64,000 bases of DNA from Parasedimentitalea huanghaiensis (GCF_009753675.1 NZ_WQLV01000019.1:1-64000), one strand, 5' to 3'; positions 27,622 to 36,444 are shown, counted from the first letter of the stretch. The notes: generated by a model from the sequence alone, not told the origin. Numbers and translations are program-made.

Positions 27622-27660
27622 GGCCAAGCAGGCCGCGCCAAAGGCACGGCCTGCTTGGCC
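27622..27660. terminator. Long perfect hairpin between converging genes
   Basis: Arms 27622-27635 and 27647-27660 form a perfect 14-bp GC-rich stem, and the 11-base loop can form a small GCC/GGC inner stem. It lies between the rightward GcvT-family gene and the leftward HNH gene and probably acts as a bidirectional transcription barrier, although no T-run flanks it. Confidence 0.6.
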
Positions 27661-27694
27661 TGTGGCGACGCGCATCGCGCGGCGCAATTCAATA

Positions 27695-28435
27695 CTATTC
27701 CAGCAACCGGTTATAGAAACGGCGACGGTGTTGCTCCAGAAAGGTTTGATTCGGTAGAAATCTGGTTGGCATTGTTAGTCTGCGACTATCCACCTTCTCG
27801 AGGCTCTTGCGTGCATCCCAAGGTACATCAGATGCCACTTGCATTTGGTAGTCTTCATCGAAGGTGATTAGATGCCGGTCAAATGCTCGATCATGCAAGG
27901 TATTTAAGCAAAGACCATTAGTGGGGTTAAGGCGCAGTTTTGGGGCATCAGCCCAACCAACAATATGGCTAGCGTTCAAAAGGCGGGGATCATTTACTTC
28001 GGTCAAAGCACATCGATTTTGATATCCGGTCAATATCATGTCCCGAAAGAACTGCTGCCCACGCCTAGCTGTTGTAGGCGCGGAGACATCATTTCCTGTC
28101 CGGCTTTTCCAGGCGGTAGCGTTGTCCGCAAATCCAAAACCTGAGGTGTTGAGATGTACTGGGAGTGATGCATCAATAATTGTTTCTGGGGTTTGTAGGA
28201 ATTCCTGCCAGACGATGCGATCAGTGGCCGAGGCGTTGCTCATTCCGCCTTGTGGCAGACTGTCATCTAGCGCTGCCAGATTGCCAAGTTTGAGTGCGAC
28301 GGCACTGGGGGTGCGGTCAACAACGGCCGCGAGGGCTTTGACCTCTCTGTTACCTTTGTGAAACTTTCCAAATTCGAGCCTCAGATACAACGCAAGTGCT
28401 AGTCGTACCTCGGGCTTTGTCCAATTGCGTCGCAT
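27695..28435 (-). CDS. HNH endonuclease
   Basis: A 246-residue protein with a C-terminal HNH nuclease fold. C142 is in RCALT, H157 is in NASHIVGW, N173 is in PTNGLCLN, and H181 is in LHDRAFDR, all in the order of the HNH_2-type nucleases often found in orphan restriction enzymes. The N-terminal part (1-60) looks like a small helical DNA-binding domain (TPSAVALKLGNL). There is no methylase gene next to it, so a modification-dependent or stand-alone nuclease is likely. Divergent from psd. Confidence 0.85.
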   Translation of the reverse strand: MRRNWTKPEVRLALALYLRLEFGKFHKGNREVKALAAVVDRTPSAVALKLGNLAALDDSLPQGGMSNASATDRIVWQEFLQTPETIIDASLPVHLNTSGFGFADNATAWKSRTGNDVSAPTTARRGQQFFRDMILTGYQNRCALTEVNDPRLLNASHIVGWADAPKLRLNPTNGLCLNTLHDRAFDRHLITFDEDYQMQVASDVPWDARKSLEKVDSRRLTMPTRFLPNQTFLEQHRRRFYNRLLE

Positions 28436-28659
28436 ATAACTCTCAAATCGAATTCACTTCGAGGCTGCCAGGCCTGACGAGAGAGGGCAAGTAGACATTA
28501 AGTGAAGTTTTCCTTCCCCCAAACGTCCGACAAAGGTATCGAACAAAGAGAAATGCCCGTCCCTTAGGCGGTCAAAATGAAAATGAGATTAATCGTGTTG
28601 TACCTTTCTACGAGATCGGGCAAAAAGCGACTATCCTTTACCAAAAGGCGACATGCTCC

Positions 28660-29352
28660 ATGCGGATGCGCGATACATTTATTAAACCGATGCACCCCGA
28701 AGGCCGCAAATTCGTCGCCATTTTTGCGGCGATCACATTTGTATTGTTCCTGTTGGCGGAATTCTTGGGTTGGATCGGCGTTGGTCTGACTGTCTGGTGT
28801 TACTACTTTTTCCGCGATCCCAAACGTGCCACTCCGACCCGTGAAGGGTTGTTGGTCAGCCCTGCGGACGGCATTGTTTCGCTGATCGAAAAGGCCGTTC
28901 CCCCTGCCGAACTTGGGATGGAAGACAAGGCACTTACCCGTGTCAGCGTGTTCATGAGCGTCTTTAACTGCCACGTGAACCGGACACCAATTGCTGGTAA
29001 AGTAGCAGCTATTGCCTATCGTCCCGGTAAATTCCTGAATGCCTCGATGGATAAGGCCAGTGTAGACAACGAACGCAACAGCCTGTGTATCGAGATGGCA
29101 GATGGCCGTCAGATCGCTGTCGTCCAAATTGCAGGGCTGGTTGCACGTCGTATTGTCTGTTTTGTCAGTAAAGGCCAGCAAATGCAGACGGGTGAACGCT
29201 TTGGTTTGATCCGCTTCGGCTCCCGTCTGGATGTGTATCTGCCAGAGGGCGTCGAGCCCTTGGTGAGCTTGGGTCAAACTATGGTTGCCGGCGAAACCGT
29301 TTTGGCAGATTTCACGTCAGAGGAAACTGCTCGTGTAGCGCGGACAGTCTGA
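28660..29352 (+). CDS. psd: Phosphatidylserine decarboxylase, short proenzyme form
   Basis: Makes phosphatidylethanolamine from phosphatidylserine at the inner membrane. The 230-aa proenzyme has two membrane helices near residues 17-50, conserved SPADGIV and CHVNRTP, and the processing site G187-S188 in [12 protein letters not shown], where cleavage gives the pyruvoyl group. This is the short archaeal-like/alphaproteobacterial form. It is directly followed by pssA (3 bases apart) and pmtA, so the whole route from CDP-diacylglycerol to phosphatidylcholine is encoded in order. Confidence 0.95.
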   Translation: MRMRDTFIKPMHPEGRKFVAIFAAITFVLFLLAEFLGWIGVGLTVWCYYFFRDPKRATPTREGLLVSPADGIVSLIEKAVPPAELGMEDKALTRVSVFMSVFNCHVNRTPIAGKVAAIAYRPGKFLNASMDKASVDNERNSLCIEMADGRQIAVVQIAGLVARRIVCFVSKGQQMQTGERFGLIRFGSRLDVYLPEGVEPLVSLGQTMVAGETVLADFTSEETARVARTV

Positions 29353-29355
29353 CTC

Positions 29356-30102
29356 ATGGCCGACGGATCACATACCCCAAAGACGGACGTTCCAATTGTC
29401 CACCTCTTGCCCAATCTTCTGACTTTTGCGGCCATCTGTGCCGGATTGACGGCTATTAGGTTTGGCTTTGAAGGGGATTTTGAACGGGCGGTCTACCTGA
29501 TCTTATTGGCCTGTGTTCTGGATGGATTTGATGGCCGTCTGGCACGGCTGCTCAAGGCCCAGTCAAAAATCGGGGCTGAACTGGATTCGCTTGCCGATTT
29601 TTTGAATTTCGGCGTCGCACCTGCACTGATCCTTTATGCTTGGGGCTTGCAAGAGATGAGCCGTGCAGGTTGGATCGCGGTACTTGCCTACGCAATGTGC
29701 TGTGTGCTGCGGCTGGCGCGGTTCAACGTTTCCAGCAAATCTGACGACGAGGATACGGACCCTTCATATTTTGTCGGTGTTCCGTCACCGGCTGGTGCAT
29801 TTCTGGTGATGCTACCGATGTTCATTTCATTTTTGTTTCCGGAAATTCCGCAGATTCCGCCACTCGTTGTGGCTTTGTTCACAGTCTTGGTTGGCCTACT
29901 GATGATCAGCCATATTCCAACCTATTCGTTCAAAAATATGGCGATTATGCGTGATCAGGCCAAGTTTTTTGTGCTTGGCGCTGTGTTGCTTGCAGCGGCG
30001 TTGCTCACCTATCTCTGGGCGACGCTTGTACTTCTGAATATTGTTTACATTGTCGGTATTGTCTGGGCGCTGCGCCGCTCGGGCAGGACCAAGGCCAAAT
30101 AA
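29356..30102 (+). CDS. pssA: CDP-diacylglycerol-serine O-phosphatidyltransferase
   Basis: Integral membrane enzyme of 248 aa that makes phosphatidylserine. The CDP-alcohol signature DGxxAR-x8-G-x3-D-x3-D is complete (DGRLARLLKAQSKIGAELD and following SLAD, about residues 59-83). Several hydrophobic helices follow. It starts 3 bases after the psd stop and ends 10 bases before pmtA. Confidence 0.95.
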   Translation: MADGSHTPKTDVPIVHLLPNLLTFAAICAGLTAIRFGFEGDFERAVYLILLACVLDGFDGRLARLLKAQSKIGAELDSLADFLNFGVAPALILYAWGLQEMSRAGWIAVLAYAMCCVLRLARFNVSSKSDDEDTDPSYFVGVPSPAGAFLVMLPMFISFLFPEIPQIPPLVVALFTVLVGLLMISHIPTYSFKNMAIMRDQAKFFVLGAVLLAAALLTYLWATLVLLNIVYIVGIVWALRRSGRTKAK

Positions 30103-30112
30103 AGGTAGATCC

Positions 30113-30739
30113 ATGGACATCAACGCTGTGAAGACCTCCTATGCGAGGTGGGCACCGGTTTATGACAAGACGTTTGGCGCGATCACCAATGTTGGTCGCC
30201 GTCGTTCTGTCGCCTACGTCAACGGACGCAGCGCGGGCAAGGTGCTTGAAGTGGGGGTGGGAACCGGTCTGGCACTGCCATTCTATGATCCAAAATTGAA
30301 CGTCACCGGTATCGATTTCAGTGATGACATGTTGGAAAAGGCACGCAAAAAGGTGCGCAAGAAAGACCTAAGCCATGTCGAAAGCCTTCGGCAAATGGAT
30401 GCGCGGGATCTTGATTTTCCAGACAACCATTTTGATACCGTCGCAGCCATGCACATTGTGTCAGTTGTGCCAGAGCCAGAGCGCGTGGTGGCTGAGATGG
30501 CGCGGGTTTGCAAACCTGGAGGTCATATCGTCATCACCAACCACTTTGCCCGCGATAAGGGCTTTCTGGCTGCCGTTGAGCGGATCTCGGCACCGTTCTC
30601 CAATCTGTTGGGCTGGCATTCTGACTTTGAAGTCAGCACAGTTTTGGGTGAGCCAACCCTCTCTGTGGTCGAAAAGAAAACCTTGCCACCCATGGGCATG
30701 ATGACATTTCTTGTGCTGGAAAAATCCAAGGCAGCGTAA
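30113..30739 (+). CDS. pmtA: Phosphatidylethanolamine N-methyltransferase
   Basis: SAM-dependent methyltransferase of 208 aa. Motif I is VLEVGVGTGLALP, and post-I is VTGIDFSDDML. The start MDINAVKTSYARWAPVYDKTFG is close to PmtA of Rhodobacter sphaeroides, which methylates phosphatidylethanolamine three times to phosphatidylcholine. AAAGG lies 7 bases before the ATG at 30113. The gene position right after psd and pssA strongly supports this assignment over a ubiquinone methyltransferase. Confidence 0.92.
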   Translation: MDINAVKTSYARWAPVYDKTFGAITNVGRRRSVAYVNGRSAGKVLEVGVGTGLALPFYDPKLNVTGIDFSDDMLEKARKKVRKKDLSHVESLRQMDARDLDFPDNHFDTVAAMHIVSVVPEPERVVAEMARVCKPGGHIVITNHFARDKGFLAAVERISAPFSNLLGWHSDFEVSTVLGEPTLSVVEKKTLPPMGMMTFLVLEKSKAA

Positions 30740-30820
30740 GAACGCCGCCTGAGAAAAGTCCCTGAAATATCTTGACCACCACTCCCGTAGGGATGTGGGA
30801 TAAGCAGCCATACTGCAGTT

Positions 30821-31156
30821 CTAGTTTGTTAGTTCGTCGAAGCAGGTCATAGCCCTTGCGGCATACATCATTGCCGGGCCACCACCCATTTGGATGGACA
30901 TCGCCAATACATCTGCAACTTCGGCACGGGTGGCACCGGCTTTGACCAGCGCCTCGACATGTAAGCCAATGCAGTCTTCGCAGCGTCCGGCGATAGCGAT
31001 GCCAAGGGCGATAAACTCTTTGGTTTTGAAGTCCAAAACCCCGCCCTGTTTTACCGCTTTGCTTAACCCGCCGAAGGCCTGCGCGGCTTCGGGTATGGCG
31101 CTGTTCAAGTTGCGTAGCCCTTTGCGGGTGTCACTTAGTTTATCGCGACAGCTCAT
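30821..31156 (-). CDS. AhpD-like carboxymuconolactone decarboxylase family protein
   Basis: A 111-residue helical protein of the CMD/AhpD family. E47 in KTKEFIALG and the redox site C59-E-D-C62 with H66 (C-x2-C-x3-H) are as in AhpD-type peroxidases, so thiol-dependent peroxide or disulfide reduction is likely. The ATG at 31156 has AAGGA 7 bases before it. Its ribosome site lies inside an 11-bp hairpin arm, and a candidate FNR-type site lies upstream, so regulation by redox state is plausible. Confidence 0.88.
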   Translation of the reverse strand: MSCRDKLSDTRKGLRNLNSAIPEAAQAFGGLSKAVKQGGVLDFKTKEFIALGIAIAGRCEDCIGLHVEALVKAGATRAEVADVLAMSIQMGGGPAMMYAARAMTCFDELTN

Positions 31157-31164
31157 GGTGTTTT

Positions 31165-31204
31165 CCTTCATTACACATCTGATTTACAGAATATGTAATG
31201 AAGG
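31165..31204 (-). promoter_or_regulatory. 11-bp inverted repeat covering the ribosome site of the AhpD-like gene
   Basis: CCTTCATTACA and TGTAATGAAGG are perfect complements with an 18-base spacer. In the minus-strand mRNA the second arm contains the Shine-Dalgarno AAGG, 9 bases before the ATG. If transcription starts upstream of the first arm, folding would hide the ribosome site; otherwise the repeat may be a DNA operator. Confidence 0.5.
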
Positions 31205-31219
31205 AGGCCGCACAGAACT

Positions 31220-31233
31220 TTGATCTAGGTCAG
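31220..31233 (-). promoter_or_regulatory. Candidate FNR/FnrL-type site upstream of the AhpD-like gene
   Basis: TTGATCTAGGTCAG against the consensus TTGAT-N4-ATCAA: the left half is perfect and the right half matches at three of five positions. It is about 64 bases upstream of the start codon, a distance suitable for activation. Confidence 0.4.
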
Positions 31234-31269
31234 TCTTTGGATTTATCAGAGATGGCCAAGGAGTAGATG

Positions 31270-31920
31270 CTATTTCTGCGCAATCAGGGCCAGATTATTG
31301 GCTGGCATCTCGATCACCTCGACCATTTCCAGGCCTGCCTCTTGCAGCCAATCCATGGTGTCAAAATCATCCTTGTACCCAGTTGCCGGATCATGCGCGA
31401 TCAACGAGGCGTGAAAGGCGGCATCGTTGTCGTTGGTCAGTTCGTCACTGCGCAGAAAGGGGCCGTAGATCACCAGTCGGCCGCCAGCGGCCAGGGCTTT
31501 GGCTGCCTCAGAAATTAAAATGCGCGCTTCGATCTCGCTGATCAAATGCAACAGGTTGCTCAGCATAATCAAATTCTGGTCGGCCAAATCAGTGCCCCAA
31601 CCGGGCACAGTGGCATCCAACTCAAGAGCAGGCAGTACATTGGTGAGCGTCGTTTCAGCGACATGGGCATCAATGCTTGCACGGCGGGCCGCCTCAACTT
31701 CGGTGGGCTGCCAACTAAGGCCTGGCAGACAGGCGGCATAGCCCACCACATGCTGGCCTGTACCACTGGCGATTTCGAGTGCCCGGCCTTGCTTTGCTGC
31801 GACCTCCGTCAGCAGGTCACACAGGGGTTGCAGATTGCGGGCGGCAGAGGGTGCGAACAGTTTGCCTCCGTTGTGTGGAGTGGCAACCGAAGCTGAGCCG
31901 GGAACAGAACGAACGACCAT
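31270..31920 (-). CDS. DUF938 family SAM-dependent methyltransferase-like protein
   Basis: A 216-residue protein of the DUF938 family. LEIASGTGQH is motif I of a Rossmann methyltransferase and LIMLSNLLHLI the region after motif II. The substrate is unknown. Its ATG overlaps the stop of the flavoprotein gene by one base (TGATG), so the two are translated together. AAAGG lies 8 bases upstream. Confidence 0.85.
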   Translation of the reverse strand: MVVRSVPGSASVATPHNGGKLFAPSAARNLQPLCDLLTEVAAKQGRALEIASGTGQHVVGYAACLPGLSWQPTEVEAARRASIDAHVAETTLTNVLPALELDATVPGWGTDLADQNLIMLSNLLHLISEIEARILISEAAKALAAGGRLVIYGPFLRSDELTNDNDAAFHASLIAHDPATGYKDDFDTMDWLQEAGLEMVEVIEMPANNLALIAQK

Positions 31921-32996
31921 CAATGAAACCTTTCAGGAGAAAGTTGTGCCAGGATACCTGTGTCCAGCTCTGGTTTTCGTCCAGCAACCAAATCAGCCAG
32001 CAATCGACCGGCGGCTGGGGCGGTTTGGAAGCCAAACCCCCCTTGTGCGGCGCACCAGAAAAAGTTGGAGACAGTTGGATCAGGACCCAGCACGAGCGCC
32101 TTGTCAGGTGAAAAGCTACGCAGCCCGGCCCAGTTGCTTTCCACTCGCGTCACCGGTGTGACAACCATTTCCTCATAGCGCGCTAAACCTTCTGCCAAGA
32201 CCATATCATCAGCAAAGGCGTCATGTGGCTTCATTAGATCAGTATCTGCAGGGGAAACCAATAGCTTGCCCGCCTCAGGTTTAGCGTACCACTCCTCACC
32301 GGCGCCTAACATCATTGGCCATGAGGATACGTCATGCCCATCGGGGGCGGGCAGCAGCGCCATTGAACGGCGAAGAGGTTGAATGCCAATTGGGGAAACC
32401 CCGGCCAGGTCGGCAATTTGATCAACCCAGGCTCCCGCTGCGTTAATCAGAACCTTGGCCTTATAGATCTTTTCACCCGCGGAAACCTGCCAGCCGTCAT
32501 CTGTTGAGGTGATAGATGTCACGACGGTTTTGGTCTGCGTCGTTCCTCCGTTCGCCCGTATCATCCGCGCAAAATCGTGGATCAACCGATCGGTGTCGAT
32601 GTCCAACGCTATATCATGAAAAGCAGCAGCAGTGACTGTTTTGCGGTTTAGGATCGGCACGCGGTTGATCGCGTCGTCAAGGCTGATTTCCTGTAAGTCC
32701 AATTCTTTCAGATCGGTGGCAAATTGTTTCGTCTGATCCGCAGTGGCCAGTAGCATCAAGCCTCGCGGGGTCAGATAGCCACCATTTGCGTGGTAAAAGT
32801 GGTCCGCACTGGCGCGGCTCAGCGCAACGGTTGATGTATTTCCATAGTTCGGCTCAAACAATGCTGCCGAACGACCAGAAGCATGGTAGCCAAGCGCGTT
32901 TTCCATTTCCAAAACGGTAACAGAGCCAAGTTCAGACAGCTGAGCGGCGGCGCTGACACCTGCGATGCCGCCGCCAATAACGATAAAATCAGCCAT
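31920..32996 (-). CDS. FAD-dependent D-amino-acid dehydrogenase, DauA-like
   Basis: A 358-aa flavoprotein with the Rossmann motif VIGGGIAGVSAAAQL at the very start. It aligns over its length with D-arginine dehydrogenase DauA of Pseudomonas aeruginosa: the segments GYHASGRSAALFEPNYG, INAAGAWVDQIADLAGV, NWAGLRSFSPD and AAQGGFGFQTA correspond closely. It should oxidise D-amino acids to keto acids with electrons passed to a quinone or other acceptor. AGGA is 7 bases before the ATG at 32996. Coupled to the DUF938 gene by TGATG. Confidence 0.85.
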   Translation of the reverse strand: MADFIVIGGGIAGVSAAAQLSELGSVTVLEMENALGYHASGRSAALFEPNYGNTSTVALSRASADHFYHANGGYLTPRGLMLLATADQTKQFATDLKELDLQEISLDDAINRVPILNRKTVTAAAFHDIALDIDTDRLIHDFARMIRANGGTTQTKTVVTSITSTDDGWQVSAGEKIYKAKVLINAAGAWVDQIADLAGVSPIGIQPLRRSMALLPAPDGHDVSSWPMMLGAGEEWYAKPEAGKLLVSPADTDLMKPHDAFADDMVLAEGLARYEEMVVTPVTRVESNWAGLRSFSPDKALVLGPDPTVSNFFWCAAQGGFGFQTAPAAGRLLADLVAGRKPELDTGILAQLSPERFH

Positions 32997-33199
32997 TACA
33001 TGGTCCTGTGTTTCAGCTTTTGGATTGCCGTCGCGGTAGTGAGGGCGTTGGTTGCAGACCATTGCATGGTCACAATACCGGGGGAAAGCAGAAAAGAGGT
33101 CGCCTGAGCCGTGCAATTATAACTTGGTTTTCAATCTCTTCCAGTGTCAGTATGGGCCAAAGAGATAGTTAATCATTTAAATTTTCTGGAGGAAAAGCC

Positions 33200-33649
33200 G
33201 TGTCCACATCCACTGCTAATACCCACGCCATGGCGACAGGACATATTCCGGGCTATCTGCCAGGCGCCGATGGCAGCGATCCACTGTTCACCGGGATGGT
33301 GGTCTTTACCATCTTGCTCGTGCTCTTGATTGGGTCATTCTATTTCAAGCTGCACGCGATCCCCGAGCATATGGCGCACGAGGATAATCACACGCAAATG
33401 CAGGTGATTGGTATTCTGGCCCTGCTGGCACTGTTTACACACAACAACATTTTCTGGGTGATCGCGTTGCTAGTGGCGGCTTTCCGAATGCCAGATTTTC
33501 TTACGCCGTTACAATCAATAGCCAGTTCACTCGATTATCTGAAACAACGTGATCAGGCTCCAGCTCAACCTCAGCCCCAACAACCTGCTGAAACCCAAGA
33601 GACAGCCGAGGCCACGGTTGGGCAAACTGAAGGAGAGACCAATGCTTGA
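33200..33649 (+). CDS. DUF3302-like inner membrane protein (YibI-type)
   Basis: A 149-residue protein with two helices (about 32-50 and 66-96) and a glutamine/proline-rich C-terminal tail. The core KLHAIPEHMAHEDNH and GILALLALFTHNNIFW resemble the DUF3302 pattern of Escherichia coli YibI. YibI is also encoded beside an HlyD-type protein, YibH, which is the same arrangement as here. The start is GTG at 33200 with GGAGG 7 bases before it. The stop overlaps the HlyD start by 8 bases. Role unknown, possibly an envelope export pair. Confidence 0.68.
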   Translation: MSTSTANTHAMATGHIPGYLPGADGSDPLFTGMVVFTILLVLLIGSFYFKLHAIPEHMAHEDNHTQMQVIGILALLALFTHNNIFWVIALLVAAFRMPDFLTPLQSIASSLDYLKQRDQAPAQPQPQQPAETQETAEATVGQTEGETNA

Positions 33650-34877
33650 GCTACTTTTTTGTTCCATGCTGACCGTTCTCCCAGACTTCCTTTTTCGACG
33701 TTACGCACAGGGCAAGCGGATTGGCGAAGAGATAAACCTGTTTTCGGTTTGGTATGAATTGCGTTGGGGAATTACCGCCTGTGCGATCCTGACAATCTCT
33801 TTGATCACCACGATTTTCTACTACCACCCGGCAACCACCAAAGTTGGGTCGTTTTTTCGTACGGTAACTATTCTGCCTGAGACCAGTGGTCGGGTGATTG
33901 AAGTGCTACAAGACAATAATGCGCTAGTAGAGGCGGGCGACGTAATTTTTCGCCTCGACGATGCCAGCCAAGCCGCAGCTGTTGCCACTGCCGAGGCAAA
34001 GGTGAACGAAACGGTTGCATCTCTTTCGGTTGCTGCCACCGATCTGGCGGCAGCAGATGCAGGTGTTGGACAGGTAAAGGCGGCCCTGCAGCAGGCTCGA
34101 GACGATCTTGAGCGGAATCTGACCCTGCGTGAGCGCGGCTCTAGTGCTGTTCGCGAAACTGAGATTGAGAGACTGGAAAACCTGGTTAACAAACGCGAAG
34201 CAGAACTGGACGCTGCCGAAGCGAATAAATCATCGGTTGAGGAAAAAATATCGGTTCTGATCCCTGCGCAGATGGCAAGCGCCGAGGCAGCGCTGAAACA
34301 GGCCGAGGCAGAGCTGGCTAAAACTGTTGTCAAAGCCAGCGTTCCGGGTCGTGTTGAACAGTTCGAGCTGCAAGAGGGCGATTACATCAATCCGATCTTG
34401 CGTCCTGCAGGTATTCTGGTGCCAACCGAATTTGTAGATCGGGAGCGTTTTGCAGCCGGGTTTGGGCAATTGACCGCGAATGTGATCAAACCGGGAATGT
34501 ACGCAGAGATGGGCTGTTTGTCCAAGCCGTTCACTATCATTCCAATGGTTGTTGTCGGGATACAGGATGTGATTTCCGCAGGTCAGATGCGGCCTTCGGA
34601 TGTTCTGCGCGATGTCCAGGATAATGGCCGCCCGGGCACGCTTACAGTGTTCTTGGAACCCGTCTACGAAGGGCAGGCTGATGATATCCCACCGGGCAGT
34701 ACTTGTCTGGCCAATGCCTATACAAACAACCACGACCTGTTGGATAACCCAGATCTGGGCACAGGTGAGTGGCTGTTCCTGCATATGGTCGATACGGTTG
34801 GCATTGTGCATGCCTTGTTACTGAGGATCCAAATGCTGATGCTGCCGGTGCAGACACTGGTGTTCTCGGGACACTGA
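33642..34877 (+). CDS. HlyD-family membrane fusion protein
   Basis: A 411-aa periplasmic adaptor. One membrane helix near residues 46-66, then a biotinyl-lipoyl half (ILPETSGRVIEVLQDNNALVEAGD), a long alanine-rich coiled coil (about 105-215), and the second lipoyl half with KASVPGRVEQFELQEGDYI. AAGGAGA precedes the ATG at 33642. There is no transporter gene next to it, only the small DUF3302-like partner, as in YibH-YibI. A strong terminator follows. Confidence 0.87.
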   Translation: MLELLFCSMLTVLPDFLFRRYAQGKRIGEEINLFSVWYELRWGITACAILTISLITTIFYYHPATTKVGSFFRTVTILPETSGRVIEVLQDNNALVEAGDVIFRLDDASQAAAVATAEAKVNETVASLSVAATDLAAADAGVGQVKAALQQARDDLERNLTLRERGSSAVRETEIERLENLVNKREAELDAAEANKSSVEEKISVLIPAQMASAEAALKQAEAELAKTVVKASVPGRVEQFELQEGDYINPILRPAGILVPTEFVDRERFAAGFGQLTANVIKPGMYAEMGCLSKPFTIIPMVVVGIQDVISAGQMRPSDVLRDVQDNGRPGTLTVFLEPVYEGQADDIPPGSTCLANAYTNNHDLLDNPDLGTGEWLFLHMVDTVGIVHALLLRIQMLMLPVQTLVFSGH

Positions 34878-34898
34878 TTTTTCTGAAATAGACTGAAG

Positions 34899-34932
34899 CA
34901 GGCCCGGAATTGCTCCGGGCCTGTTTTGTTTT
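34899..34932 (+). terminator. Intrinsic terminator after the HlyD gene
   Basis: A perfect 10-bp stem (34899-34908 with 34914-34923) is followed by TTTTGTTTT. It serves the rightward HlyD transcript and lies directly after the stop of the leftward MATE gene. Confidence 0.9.
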
Positions 34933-36334
34933 AGGTGGTTGGGCTGGTCTGAGGTGTGGAACGCAATTGCAACAGAACAACTACTGTTACTGCAAGCACC
35001 ATTATCTCGGCCACAACGCCAGCGTACCAGATGCCGGGCTCGCCAATGACAAAGGGCAAGGCAAAGGTAAGTGGGATTGCAAATAGATAGGTGCGCGACA
35101 GTCCCAGAATTGCAGCGCGCGCAGCATCACCCACGGCCTGAAAATATCCGGCTATCATCATCAGAGGCCCAAACAGGAACAGGGTCAGGGTCCCAATGGG
35201 CAGAATGCGTGCCAGCTCTTGCTGAATAAGCATATCATTGATGAACACGCCGCCCAACCAAGGAGCGGTAAGGACAAAGGCAAACTGCACCAATGCGCAA
35301 TATCCAAAGGCAACGGTCACAGAAATAAACGTTGCTTTATGCGCACGCTCGGTCTGTCTGGCACCATAGTTGTTGCCGACGATGGTTTGGAAGGCCAGAC
35401 TGAGTCCAAGCAAAGGCAAGAAGGTAAAAGTCATCAAGCGCGTCATGATACCAAAGGCCCCACTGGTAGGTTCAAAGTGATCTCCAGCCCAAACCTGAAG
35501 ACCAAACAGGGTGACGCCTGCTGAAAGTGACAGCCCGATGTAGCCAAGGCTGGAAGGCGCGCCTAAGGCTAGCAATTCACGCCAGTACTGGGCGATCGGC
35601 GTGAATGTAAAACTGGTCTGACCGCTGTTTGAACGATGCCGATACAGAATAATTGCCGCCATGGCGCAGATCTGTGACAAGACTGTACCATAGGCCGACC
35701 CATTCACCCCCCATTGGATTTGGACCACAAACAGCCAGTCAAACACGATGTTCAGGATAGCCGACAGCAGGGTGATAAAGGTCATAGCAGGCAACAGACC
35801 TTCGGCGCGGAGCGCGTCGATGTTGATGGCCAGCACAAACACCAGTGGTGAGCAGAAAATCAGGATTGCCATATAACCCCATCCCAAATCCGCCAGTACT
35901 TCAGATCCGTTTGCCACCCAGATCGACAACTGCCCGCCGAACAGTGCAAAGCCAATGATAAGGATCGCACAAACCAGCATTGAAAGTTGTATGGCGCTGG
36001 TAAATACTGCTTGCGCCGTGGTGATATTGCCAGCACCTGTCTGTCGCGCATAGACCGATGAAAAACCGTTTGAAACCAATGTCGAAAGTGCAATCAGCAT
36101 CATATAGAGCGGGAACATGAGTGTGACGGCCACAACAGCATCGGTGCCGACGTAGATGCCCAGAAAATAGGCGTCAACAACGGTGAACAAACCGTTCACC
36201 AGCATCACCAGTACAATAGGCAACGCCGTTTTAAGGAAGAGCGGCATGATTGGGCCAGACAAATAGATATTATCAGGGTGCCGGGTGTCGGCGACCTGTC
36301 CCGCGCCATGCGCAGGGCGTTCAGTATTAGACAT
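34931..36334 (-). CDS. MATE family efflux transporter
   Basis: A 467-aa exporter with about 12 membrane helices in two homologous MATE halves (for example PIVLVMLVNGLFTVVDAYFL early, and LGAPSSLGYIGLSLSAG in the second half). It is driven by sodium or proton flow and exports cationic drugs or metabolites. The ATG at 36334 has CGAGG 6 bases upstream. No regulator is adjacent. Confidence 0.93.
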   Translation of the reverse strand: MSNTERPAHGAGQVADTRHPDNIYLSGPIMPLFLKTALPIVLVMLVNGLFTVVDAYFLGIYVGTDAVVAVTLMFPLYMMLIALSTLVSNGFSSVYARQTGAGNITTAQAVFTSAIQLSMLVCAILIIGFALFGGQLSIWVANGSEVLADLGWGYMAILIFCSPLVFVLAINIDALRAEGLLPAMTFITLLSAILNIVFDWLFVVQIQWGVNGSAYGTVLSQICAMAAIILYRHRSNSGQTSFTFTPIAQYWRELLALGAPSSLGYIGLSLSAGVTLFGLQVWAGDHFEPTSGAFGIMTRLMTFTFLPLLGLSLAFQTIVGNNYGARQTERAHKATFISVTVAFGYCALVQFAFVLTAPWLGGVFINDMLIQQELARILPIGTLTLFLFGPLMMIAGYFQAVGDAARAAILGLSRTYLFAIPLTFALPFVIGEPGIWYAGVVAEIMVLAVTVVVLLQLRSTPQTSPTT

Positions 36335-36444
36335 CAAAAACCTCGTTTTGTGTTCGGATGCGGATTTCAGGCTGGGGCTCGCATTACCAACAAACCGCAA
36401 AAAAACGGAAGTCAGATATCTCTGCTTGAGGCTTCACCAAGGAA

